From CBDDHT01 sp965227905 (GTDB taxonomy: Bacteria; Pseudomonadota; Alphaproteobacteria; Rhizobiales; Methyloligellaceae): 64,000 bases of DNA. The notes beneath the pieces were generated by a model that worked only from the letters and a program-made list of their open reading frames with translations, ran no database searches and was not told the origin of the DNA. The position numbers and the translations under genes were made by a program. Below are positions 47,994-54,222 of the stretch, piece by piece. Where the stretch lies: NCBI GenBank assembly GCA_965227905.1, contig OZ245780.1:3348001-3412000 (forward strand). The letters run 5' to 3'. Within the stretch, counting starts at the first letter, position 1. The number at the start of each line of letters is the position of its first letter.

Positions 47994-48665
47994 TCAGAAG
48001 ACAAATTCAGGAACCGGCTCGTAACCTGGAAGAAGCGGGGCACCACAATCGAAACCGGCTGTGGCCGTGATTTCATTACCGAGACGGCGGAAGAGCGTCG
48101 CGCGACCGACAGAGCCGTTGAGGATGACCGTTGCCAAACGTCCCCCCGGTTTTAGCTGATCGAATAGGATGTCAGGGACGCTGGGGACACCACCGCCGAG
48201 CCGAATAACATCATACGGCCCTTCCTCGGCATAGCCCTCGGTCAGCTTGCCACATACGACGACGGCATTGTCGGCCTCAAGTTCAGACAGCGTCTTCCCG
48301 GCGGCTTCGCAGAGCGCAGGACTGGCTTCCACCCCGACGACCGAATCGGCAAGGCGTGCCAGCAGTGCGGTCGAGTATCCGGTCGCACATCCGATATCGA
48401 GCACGAGATCGCTTGGTCCGACCTCCGCCAGCTGTATTAATCTTGCCAGCGGTGTCGGCGCCATGAGTCGGCGGCCAGGCGAGCCATCTGAACTCGTTTC
48501 GACGCAAACCTCCTCATCCATGTAGGCGATGTCACGAAGCGAAGCCGGCACAAACCGCTCACGCGGTAGCTCGCTCATCGCCTCGAGAATGCGCGGATCT
48601 CCGACCTGGTTTGGACGGAGCTGCGAATTCACCATGTTGGTTCGTTGAACCGAATAGTCGCTCAT
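47994..48665 (-). CDS. Protein-L-isoaspartate O-methyltransferase-like protein
   Basis: The 223-residue SAM-dependent methyltransferase-fold protein begins SDYSVQRTNMVNSQLRPNQV and has LVLDIGCATGYSTALLARL as motif I. This subfamily typically precedes tolC in alphaproteobacteria and is distinct from the pcm gene at 20502. Its substrate is not established. The start at 48665 is preferred; the upstream TTG at 48716 is not supported. Confidence 0.87.
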   Translation of the reverse strand: MSDYSVQRTNMVNSQLRPNQVGDPRILEAMSELPRERFVPASLRDIAYMDEEVCVETSSDGSPGRRLMAPTPLARLIQLAEVGPSDLVLDIGCATGYSTALLARLADSVVGVEASPALCEAAGKTLSELEADNAVVVCGKLTEGYAEEGPYDVIRLGGGVPSVPDILFDQLKPGGRLATVILNGSVGRATLFRRLGNEITATAGFDCGAPLLPGYEPVPEFVF

Positions 48666-48774
48666 CACCTGTCTGCCAGTTGTTTCGAGCCAAATCAGCT
48701 CGCGGACCTTAGCCAATCCGCAACTGTCCTGCCATCATCAATAATAAGAACGGCAGATCGTCAAAATGCCGCGA

Positions 48775-48803
48775 TTGAGTAGAAAGGCGGCCTTTGCTAT
48801 AGA
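48775..48803 (+). promoter_or_regulatory. Promoter of the tRNA-Cys gene
   Basis: TTGAGT (48775-48780) and TATAGA (48798-48803) are separated by 17 bases. Transcription would start about 77 bases before the tRNA. Confidence 0.6.
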
Positions 48804-48886
48804 GGCGCGGTCGCGAACCCTTGCCAGCGAAGTAGAAACCGGGTCTAACCCCGAAATCGTGGAGGCAGGAGCGAGCTTCCCTTTAA

Positions 48887-48960
48887 GGCCACGTGGCGGA
48901 GTGGTGACGCAGCGGACTGCAAATCCGTATACCCCGGTTCGATTCCGGGCGTGGCCTCCA
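48887..48960 (+). tRNA. tRNA-Cys (GCA)
   Basis: The 74-base gene has a seven-pair acceptor stem (GGCCACG/CGTGGCC), discriminator T, and an encoded CCA end. The anticodon loop CTGCAAA carries GCA at 48919-48921. The T-arm holds GGTTCGATTCC. It marks the edge of the prophage-like DNA, and the T-arm/acceptor half is a common phage attachment core. Confidence 0.97.
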
Positions 48961-48972
48961 ACTACCCTTCTG

Positions 48973-49003
48973 AAAAGGCTGGCATTTTAGCGCCGGCCGT
49001 TTT
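48973..49003 (+). terminator. Terminator after tRNA-Cys
   Basis: GGCTGGC (48977-48983) pairs with GCCGGCC (48992-48998), one pair being a wobble, across an eight-base loop. TTTT follows at 49000-49003. An AAAA run on the left makes it potentially bidirectional. Confidence 0.65.
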
Positions 49004-49014
49004 CACCCCTCAAA

Positions 49015-49045
49015 AGTTAGACACTTCTGAACGCGGAGTTAGACA
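49015..49045 (+). promoter_or_regulatory. Paired direct repeat AGTTAGACA upstream of the radical SAM gene
   Basis: AGTTAGACA occurs at 49015-49023 and again at 49037-49045, exactly 22 bases apart, about two helical turns. This spacing suits two copies of a DNA-binding protein on one face of the helix. TTAGAC itself could serve as a -35 element. The regulatory role is inferred. Confidence 0.35.
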
Positions 49046-49108
49046 GCTCGGTGTTCCAGATTCGTACGGCTGCGCCCTCTCCCTCACTCCAATCACAGGA
49101 GCAGTGCA

Positions 49109-50194
49109 ATGGCGCTAGCGACCACTAAAACCGGCTCGCTCGACGAGCTTTTCCCGATTCCTACCGGCTATCTCTTCACTGGTGATTATTCCAAGGGGAA
49201 GCTCGAAACCCTATCGATCGGCGACTACGGCAAGGCCGTCAATGTTAAGGCCGACTTCTTGGGCTACACCGATCCCATCCAGGGCGTCCCGAACACCGAG
49301 TGCATGCCGCTGAGCGAAAAATGGGTCATCACGGTCTCGACGCAGTACGGCTGCCCGATGCGGTGCAATTTCTGCGATGTCCCGAACGTACCCATGCGGG
49401 GCAACGCTCGCTTCCAGGATCTCAAAGACCAGCTCTATAACGCGATCTCGCTGTTTCCCGGTGTCTCCTACACGGAAAGGCTGAACCTGCACTTCGCCCG
49501 CATGGGTGATCCAATCTTCAATGATGCGGTCTTTGAGTTTGCCCGATGGCTCTATACCGACAAGCACCAAGTCTACCGCGATACGGGTTTGCGGATTGAG
49601 GTAATCCACCCGGTCCTGACGACATCGCTGCCGCGGAAATATGGTCCATTGGCAGACCGGATCATCGAATGGTGCCGGATCAAGAACGACCTCTACAACG
49701 GTCAGGCGGGCCTACAATTCTCGATCAACTCAACCAGCGATGCACAGCGGGACAAGATGTTCGGCGGAATGGCGCTGCCGCTGGAAGACTTCGCCTATAT
49801 CGGCGCCCACATGCCGCCACCAGTGAGCCGGAAATACTGTCTGAACTTTGCATATTCGACTGACTTCGAGATCGACGCTCGGCGAGTCCGCGACCTGTTC
49901 GATCCCGACAAGTTCATGTGCAAGATCACACCGATCCACAACAACAACGCCTGCCGGGACAATCAGATCGAGACAGTCGGGGGCTATGAAAGCTGGGCGC
50001 CATATCAGAAGCCCGAAGAGGATCTGAAAGCGGCCGGCTTCGACGTTCTGGTGTTTGTCCCTTCGCTCGATGAGGAAGACGGCCTGGTCACATGCGGGAA
50101 TGCTGTCTTGGGCGGCAGCAAGCTCAAGAATGATGCCGGCGTGATCAAGATCAAAGGGCTTATCGGCTCTATTCCGGTGGGGGTGGGGTCATGA
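49109..50194 (+). CDS. RlmN/Cfr-like radical SAM enzyme, prophage-encoded
   Basis: The 361-residue protein has the radical SAM CX3CX2C motif in GCPMRCNFC (cysteines 82, 86, 89). RlmN-like blocks follow in order: ARMGDPIFN (compare MGMGEPLLN), QFSINSTSDAQRDKM, FMCKITPIHNN and GLVTCGNAVLG. The last carries cysteine 329 at the place of the methyl-carrying cysteine of RlmN. The other RlmN cysteine, seven residues before the cluster motif, is threonine 75 here, and the N-terminal helix-hairpin-helix RNA-binding domain is absent. A different or smaller substrate than rRNA/tRNA is likely. It is coupled to the HAD gene by an ATGA overlap. Confidence 0.82.
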   Translation: MALATTKTGSLDELFPIPTGYLFTGDYSKGKLETLSIGDYGKAVNVKADFLGYTDPIQGVPNTECMPLSEKWVITVSTQYGCPMRCNFCDVPNVPMRGNARFQDLKDQLYNAISLFPGVSYTERLNLHFARMGDPIFNDAVFEFARWLYTDKHQVYRDTGLRIEVIHPVLTTSLPRKYGPLADRIIEWCRIKNDLYNGQAGLQFSINSTSDAQRDKMFGGMALPLEDFAYIGAHMPPPVSRKYCLNFAYSTDFEIDARRVRDLFDPDKFMCKITPIHNNNACRDNQIETVGGYESWAPYQKPEEDLKAAGFDVLVFVPSLDEEDGLVTCGNAVLGGSKLKNDAGVIKIKGLIGSIPVGVGS

Positions 50195-50649
50195 CACAGC
50201 TATTCGTCGATATGGATGGAGTCCTTGCAGACTTCGATGCGCACCACGAAACGGTTTTTGGTGTTCGCGCATGCAAGAAGGTCGACAACGTTGACTGGGC
50301 GGCCGTACGAGCGATCCAGGACTTTTATCTCAACATCCCGCCAATGCCGGACATGGAGGAGCTTTGGGCTCATGTCGAGCAATTCGACCCTACCGTTCTG
50401 ACTGGCGTGCCTTCATCGGTTCCGGAGGCGGTCCACAACAAGTGCTCATGGGTACGCAAGAACCTGGGCGATCGTGTCGGCGTGATCTGCTGCCCTTCGC
50501 GCGAGAAAAGCAACTACCTCACGCCGGGCGATATCCTGATCGACGATTGGGAGAAGTATCGCGATCTATGGATCGGCAAGGGTGGGCGCTGGATAACGCA
50601 CACGAGCGCTTCCAATACGATCCGCCAGCTATCTGAAATGGGGTTCTGA
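50191..50649 (+). CDS. HAD family 5'-nucleotidase (NT5C-like)
   Basis: The 152-residue protein starts MTQLFVDMDGVLADFD, the HAD motif I with nucleophile aspartate in DMDGVLADFD. LTGVPSSVPEAVHNKCSWVR supplies the motif II region, CCPSREKSNY the lysine region, and DILIDDWEKY the metal-binding DD of motif IV. This fits the deoxyribonucleotidase subfamily, which strips phosphate from (deoxy)nucleoside monophosphates. Overlaps with both neighbours (4 bases and 1 base) show a tight operon. A role with the radical SAM enzyme in nucleotide metabolism is inferred. Confidence 0.88.
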   Translation: MTQLFVDMDGVLADFDAHHETVFGVRACKKVDNVDWAAVRAIQDFYLNIPPMPDMEELWAHVEQFDPTVLTGVPSSVPEAVHNKCSWVRKNLGDRVGVICCPSREKSNYLTPGDILIDDWEKYRDLWIGKGGRWITHTSASNTIRQLSEMGF

Positions 50650-50870
50650 TGACCCTCCCCCGCACCTACGAAGTTGAACAGCGCGGCAAGAAGTTCGCCA
50701 CGGTCCTGAGGGTCGATGGCTACTGGGTCGGAACGCTGCTGTCCAAGCGTCGCGCTCTAGCGGTCGCTAAAGGCGAGAAACACGTGGCCGATCTGGATGA
50801 CGGGCCTGTCGCACGCTGGTCGCCCTACTGGGCCTCCCTCCCCCTCCACACAGACAAGAGGAGCCGGTGA
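50649..50870 (+). CDS. Small phage protein, unknown function
   Basis: The 73-residue basic protein begins in the stop codon of the HAD gene (TGATG) and ends in the start of the next gene. The middle (VLRVDGYWVGTLLSKRRALAVAKG) looks like a small folded domain. No family is recognised. Its support is the tight overlap on both sides. Confidence 0.65.
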   Translation: MTLPRTYEVEQRGKKFATVLRVDGYWVGTLLSKRRALAVAKGEKHVADLDDGPVARWSPYWASLPLHTDKRSR

Positions 50871-51193
50871 TGCCAAGTGAAGCGGCACGCAGAATCATTG
50901 ATCAAGCCATTTGTGCGACCGAGAACTATTTTGGTGCCGTTAGCCCGAAACGTGACGGGCATGTGCGCTCGTATGCCAGGGAGATTGATGCCCTTGTCAA
51001 AGCCGAGCGCGATGAAAATTGCAGAGCCGTATGCCCCGATTGCGCCGCCGGCTATGCGATTGGCCATGATGGCAGGCACGTACTGGACGACCCTCTTACC
51101 GGCATTCCAGCGCAGTGGTGCGACGTCCATCGTTCGATCTTCGACTCCAAGTCGGCCGCACAGGAATATGCTCGCGAAGTCGCGAACGCTTAG
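50870..51193 (+). CDS. Small phage protein with cysteine/histidine motifs
   Basis: The 107-residue protein starts at the ATG at 50870, which shares the A of the preceding stop; a GTG at 50867 is possible. CRAVCPDCAAGY holds three cysteines, and QWCDVHRSIFD adds a cysteine and a histidine, suggesting a zinc-binding module. The ends are helical. No function can be assigned. Confidence 0.65.
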   Translation: MPSEAARRIIDQAICATENYFGAVSPKRDGHVRSYAREIDALVKAERDENCRAVCPDCAAGYAIGHDGRHVLDDPLTGIPAQWCDVHRSIFDSKSAAQEYAREVANA

Positions 51194-51210
51194 CAAGAAA
51201 GGCCCGAACG

Positions 51211-51486
51211 ATGCACAGAGAGAACCATCGAATCATACGTTGCGGCGACCATGCACGGTACGTTTACCTTGGCCCGCAGGCCGGTTCACACCGGCCCATG
51301 ACCGCTGACGAAGCGATGTTTCACGCCATGGCCGACAAGATCGAGACGATGCGCGAGATGTTAACTGAGTTGGCAAATCTGGGAGTACCTCAGAACGGCC
51401 GTGGCTGCATCTATTGCGGCACGAAAACAGCAGTCCACAAAGACGTGTGCGAGGTGCCTGAAATCCTTGCCCTACTACGGCACTAA
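51211..51486 (+). CDS. Small phage protein with putative zinc-binding CxxC
   Basis: The 91-residue protein starts at 51211, directly behind a CAAGAAAGGCCCGAACG leader. A longer frame from 51115 would overlap the previous gene. Helical TADEAMFHAMADKIETMREM is followed by GCIYCGTKTAVHKDVC, a CxxC-H-C arrangement that may bind zinc. It is the first of seven genes with the repeated leader. Confidence 0.68.
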   Translation: MHRENHRIIRCGDHARYVYLGPQAGSHRPMTADEAMFHAMADKIETMREMLTELANLGVPQNGRGCIYCGTKTAVHKDVCEVPEILALLRH

Positions 51487-51498
51487 GAAAGGCCCGGC

Positions 51499-51654
51499 AT
51501 GTACGTCTACATCAAATCCGAACCAAAGCTTTGGACCGTCGGTTTCTACGACCCGAGCGGCAAATTTCATTCCGATAGCGATCACCCTTCGCCGAACGAA
51601 GCCGCAAAGCGTGTTGCTTGGCTAAACGGCCAATCAACGTCCGACGACGACTGA
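51499..51654 (+). CDS. Very small phage protein (51 residues)
   Basis: The gene begins at 51499 behind AAGAAAGGCCCGGC, 12 bases after the previous stop. The product begins MYVYIKSEPKLWTVGFYDPS and contains DHPSPNEAAKRVAWLNGQ, a strand-strand-helix layout. No family is known to me. The repeated leader and tight spacing support that it is translated. Confidence 0.65.
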   Translation: MYVYIKSEPKLWTVGFYDPSGKFHSDSDHPSPNEAAKRVAWLNGQSTSDDD

Positions 51655-51671
51655 CCAAGAAAGGCCCGGCC

Positions 51672-51869
51672 ATGGCCAAGATGAAAATCAAAACCACCAA
51701 GATCCGGCGCGGCTTCTATCGCATCGAGCGAGAAGACGGCTTAGTCGTTGAGGCGAGACGAGGTCTCGGCGGATGGCTGGCAAACAGCACCACACGCGCG
51801 ACGCTCAGCCTGATTAAGTACGATTTGAAAATGGGCAACACCCCGTGGCCCAACTATGAAGCGACCTGA
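51672..51869 (+). CDS. Very small basic phage protein (65 residues)
   Basis: The gene starts at 51672 after AAGAAAGGCCCGGCC. A frame opening at 51618 would run through the leader and is rejected. The protein (KMKIKTTKIRRGFYRIERED) is strongly basic with a predicted beta layout. No function can be assigned. Confidence 0.63.
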   Translation: MAKMKIKTTKIRRGFYRIEREDGLVVEARRGLGGWLANSTTRATLSLIKYDLKMGNTPWPNYEAT

Positions 51870-51888
51870 CCGTCAAGAAAGGCCCGCC

Positions 51889-52131
51889 ATGAACCACTAC
51901 GGATGGAAAATGCGGCAGACTACAGCCGGCGAAATGCATGCAGGATCGACACCTGACGACTTCGACGACGCTTATGTGTTGCTTCCAGGCATGACTGATC
52001 TGGTTGAGATTTGGGACTACGGCGTTGAACTCGATGATGCCGGCAAAGTCGTGCTGTTCGGCCACTTCCCAGATATGGCCGTGCCGAAAGATCATCCGAT
52101 CTATTTCTCACCCCCAGAACGGTACAAATGA
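51889..52131 (+). CDS. Small acidic phage protein (80 residues)
   Basis: The gene starts at 51889 after AAGAAAGGCCCGCC. The product contains TPDDFDDAYVLLPGMTDLVE and GHFPDMAVPKDHPIYFSP, and is acidic, unlike the basic protein before it. No family is recognised. Confidence 0.63.
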   Translation: MNHYGWKMRQTTAGEMHAGSTPDDFDDAYVLLPGMTDLVEIWDYGVELDDAGKVVLFGHFPDMAVPKDHPIYFSPPERYK

Positions 52132-52139
52132 GGCCCGCT

Positions 52140-52427
52140 ATGCGCTGGCAACCGTCTCCGCCCGAAGAAGAGTTATGGCCCGGCGATGAAATACTTGCCG
52201 CCTCTAATAAGCGGTTCGGTCTCAAGGCACCGCTTGAACGTATCGTTGCCACCGACTGGGTTACGACAGCATTGAACCGAGACAAGATCGGAGAGTTTCA
52301 AGTTGTTGTCGACCTTGCCTGCGGCCATTCGCAAGTTGTCAGCATGCGTCGCCGAAACGTCCGATGCAAAATCTGCCAAGCGATGATCGATCGCGGCGCT
52401 GACTATGAAGCATTCCGCAACCGTTGA
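52140..52427 (+). CDS. Small phage protein with cysteine pairs (95 residues)
   Basis: The start at 52140 follows AGGCCCGCT, the shortened leader; an ATG at 52128 overlapping the previous stop is possible. The C-terminal part DLACGHSQVVSMRRRNVRCK-ICQAM holds a CGH and a CxxC, a probable zinc finger often seen in phage DNA-binding proteins. Confidence 0.63.
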   Translation: MRWQPSPPEEELWPGDEILAASNKRFGLKAPLERIVATDWVTTALNRDKIGEFQVVVDLACGHSQVVSMRRRNVRCKICQAMIDRGADYEAFRNR

Positions 52428-52442
52428 AAAAAGGCCCGAACG

Positions 52443-52616
52443 ATGACGACAATTCAGATCACAATGCCGGAATGGTTCGCCACGGCCGCTGTGTGGATGT
52501 TCGGAATCTGGATGGTCTTGTCGATTACCAGCTCGACGCTTTCGATCATTCGGACGTTGGTCCAGCGCAAGCTCGAAAAGACTACTGCGCAGCTCGCGGA
52601 ATTGGAACGCGGATAA
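52443..52616 (+). CDS. Small single-pass membrane protein (57 residues)
   Basis: The gene starts at 52443 behind AAAAAAGGCCCGAACG. The product has one hydrophobic segment (WFATAAVWMFGIWMVLSITS) and then a basic and helical tail (IRTLVQRKLEKTTAQLAELE). A small inner-membrane phage protein is likely. Confidence 0.6.
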   Translation: MTTIQITMPEWFATAAVWMFGIWMVLSITSSTLSIIRTLVQRKLEKTTAQLAELERG

Positions 52617-52638
52617 CTGTTCAACGGAGGCCCGAACG

Positions 52639-52875
52639 ATGCAGTGCAAAGGAAATCGCGTTAACATCATGAACTACTTCGACGGGTCCGGGCGGCGCAC
52701 CTATCCGTGTCCGCGAGATGCCACTCACGCCATCAAATTTGGTCCTGGCGCTTCGGCAGTAGTCAATGGCTGGCGGCCGCTTTGCAGAATATGTGCTGAT
52801 GGGTACGTTGGGTACACGGTTGTGCCGATTAACGAGACTTGTCTGAAAGGCGTTGAATGCACCGATTCCTCATAG
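52639..52875 (+). CDS. Small phage protein with cysteine motifs (78 residues)
   Basis: The start at 52639 follows GGAGGCCCGAACG, the last leader copy. Cysteines in TYPCPRDATHAIKF and PLCRICADGY suggest a CxxH...CxxC zinc site. The gene overlaps the nuclease gene by 19 bases. Function is unknown. Confidence 0.62.
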   Translation: MQCKGNRVNIMNYFDGSGRRTYPCPRDATHAIKFGPGASAVVNGWRPLCRICADGYVGYTVVPINETCLKGVECTDSS

Positions 52876-53291
52876 CCCTACTCCTCCTCACCACCCCTGC
52901 CCTTGCAGAGCCGATAGAGCCTGACCGAATCCGAGTCATAGACGGGGATACGATACGGGTAGATGGGAAGAGGCCGGATATCAGATTGGTGGGGTTCAAT
53001 GCGCCTGAGACGAGACGGGCGCAGTGTTCTGACGAGCGTATCTACGGAGGGATGGCCACCAAGAGATTGCGTGAGATGGTTCACGCCGGCAACCTGGATT
53101 TGACGATTGTCCGCTGCGCCTGCACTGACAGGACAATAGCATCAGGAACCTGCAATCACGGCCGCAAGTGCGGTATACTCAAGCACCACGATATAGACGT
53201 GAAGGACTGGCTTATCTGGGCGAATCTAGCCGTGCCGTTTAAGTGTGGAAAGACACGGTGTCCTAAGATGCCTAGGCCTTGGTGTGGGTGA
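52857..53291 (+). CDS. Secreted staphylococcal-nuclease-like protein
   Basis: The 144-residue protein has a short signal peptide (MHRFLIALLLLTTPALAEP). The nuclease domain shows RVIDGDTIRVDG, IRLVGFNAPETRRAQC and ATKRLREMVHAG. A late arginine lies in NHGRKCG and the closing helix is VKDWLIWANLAVP. The glutamate after APE and the first aspartate are kept, while the usual second aspartate of the site is asparagine (GFNAPE), as in many bacterial members. Its seven cysteines in the mature part suggest disulfides. It would act outside the cytoplasm. It overlaps the previous gene by 19 bases. Confidence 0.82.
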   Translation: MHRFLIALLLLTTPALAEPIEPDRIRVIDGDTIRVDGKRPDIRLVGFNAPETRRAQCSDERIYGGMATKRLREMVHAGNLDLTIVRCACTDRTIASGTCNHGRKCGILKHHDIDVKDWLIWANLAVPFKCGKTRCPKMPRPWCG

Positions 53292-53292
53292 G

Positions 53293-53466
53293 ATGAGAAC
53301 TTGGCTTGTCTGCAAGAAGTGCGACGTAAAGGAATGGTTGAACAAGCGCACGAAGATTGAGCCATGCCCAAAATGCGGCAGCGCACGCTTCGCAGAAAAC
53401 GATAACGGGAAACCGATGTTCCTTTGGTCGGAGCCGCAAGACCCAAGCAACTGGAACCCTCAATGA
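53293..53466 (+). CDS. Small zinc-ribbon protein (57 residues)
   Basis: The start at 53293 lies two bases after the nuclease stop. WLVCKKCDVKEW and EPCPKCGSARF give the two CxxC knuckles of a zinc ribbon. Its end overlaps by seven bases the end of the minus-strand gene 53460-53651. Confidence 0.62.
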   Translation: MRTWLVCKKCDVKEWLNKRTKIEPCPKCGSARFAENDNGKPMFLWSEPQDPSNWNPQ

Positions 53467-53651
53467 GCATCCACCCCCGGCCCTTTCCTGAACTCCCAGC
53501 CCGATAGCTTGAGCTGCTTGACCACCTTCCGGGCATACCGCTGGCAGTCTTCCATCTTCCCGACTTTTGCCTTCTTCAGCCCAAGGGCAATGTCAAAGGC
53601 TAGGCTGTCTTCTTCTGTCTCGAACGTATTGAGTGGGACTGGATTTGTCAT
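53460..53651 (-). CDS. Small phage protein divergent from the 53771 gene
   Basis: The 63-residue mostly helical protein (EDSLAFDIALGLKKAKVGKM, QRYARKVVKQLKLSGWEF) starts at 53651 with GGAG about eight bases upstream. Its promoter would be TTGCGT-16-TATGAT inside the palindrome at 53679-53716. The position suggests a regulator of its own promoter, but no helix-turn-helix is certain. Confidence 0.55.
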   Translation of the reverse strand: MTNPVPLNTFETEEDSLAFDIALGLKKAKVGKMEDCQRYARKVVKQLKLSGWEFRKGPGVDAH

Positions 53652-53678
53652 TGGAGGCTCCCTGATGCCTCCCCCGTG

Positions 53679-53731
53679 CGTTGTGTATCATATGTCAGGC
53701 CAAATGATACGCAACGGCCTTTGTGTATAAT
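53679..53731. promoter_or_regulatory. Divergent promoters within a long palindrome
   Basis: CGTTGTGTATCAT (53679-53691) and ATGATACGCAACG (53704-53716) are inverted repeats matching at 12 of 13 positions with a 12-base spacer. The minus promoter (-35 at 53709-53714, -10 TATGAT at 53687-53692) lies entirely in the palindrome. A perfect TATAAT at 53726-53731 serves the plus gene, with its -35 region in the right arm. A protein bound here could repress both genes. Confidence 0.6.
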
Positions 53732-53770
53732 TCGTGACCCACAAGCCTCGACGCGCATAGGAGACCAGCA

Positions 53771-54202
53771 ATGGCATGGAAACCGCCGGAGGGCATAACA
53801 GTCGCGCTCCTAGCCGCAGCCTTTGGCTTCATTGGAGGAGCGGTTGGGGACGCTACCGGCTATCTGGTCAAGACGCAGGAAATCGAAGCGACTACCAGCG
53901 TCAAGAACCGCGAAGTCGACGTCCAAATGCTTCAGATAGCACTGGGCATCCTTCGCGAAGATCCATCACAATCGCGGATCAAGGCCGCACGTGGCTGGGC
54001 GGTTGACGTGATCAATGAGAGCGCGCCGATCAAGATCCCCAGCAAGGCAAGGGAAGAACTGGTCAGCGAGAGACTCACCTTTATCTACAGGACACAGGCA
54101 GAGGTGCTCGGCTGGAAACCGGTGCTCGATGGACTCAAGGCCAAAGGTACGGTGATCTACGAGGCTTTGCCGAAGGGAATTATCCCCTTTACCCAAGTAT
54201 GA
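53771..54202 (+). CDS. Phage membrane-anchored protein, unknown function
   Basis: The 143-residue protein has an N-terminal glycine-rich membrane segment (VALLAAAFGFIGGAVGDATG), then a long helical region (VDVQMLQIALGILREDPSQS) and a C-terminus ending KGIIPFTQV. It could be a small envelope or lysis-timing protein. No family is recognised. It follows the divergent operator. Confidence 0.6.
   Translation: MAWKPPEGITVALLAAAFGFIGGAVGDATGYLVKTQEIEATTSVKNREVDVQMLQIALGILREDPSQSRIKAARGWAVDVINESAPIKIPSKAREELVSERLTFIYRTQAEVLGWKPVLDGLKAKGTVIYEALPKGIIPFTQV
54173..54198 (+). repeat. Dispersed 26-base repeat, copy A
   Basis: AAGGGAATTATCCCC-followed-by-TTTACCCAAGT matches the reverse complement of 56582-56607 at 23 of 26 positions. 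The core GGG-(A/G)ATTATCCCC is itself almost palindromic. Copy A lies in the last codons of the 53771 gene. Confidence 0.55.
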
Positions 54203-54222
54203 GATGACCCTATATTTGGGTT

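Noticed and set aside
51191..52641. Whether the repeated leader could be a CRISPR array
   Set aside because: The copies are short, lie before start codons and are separated by coding sequence of different lengths.
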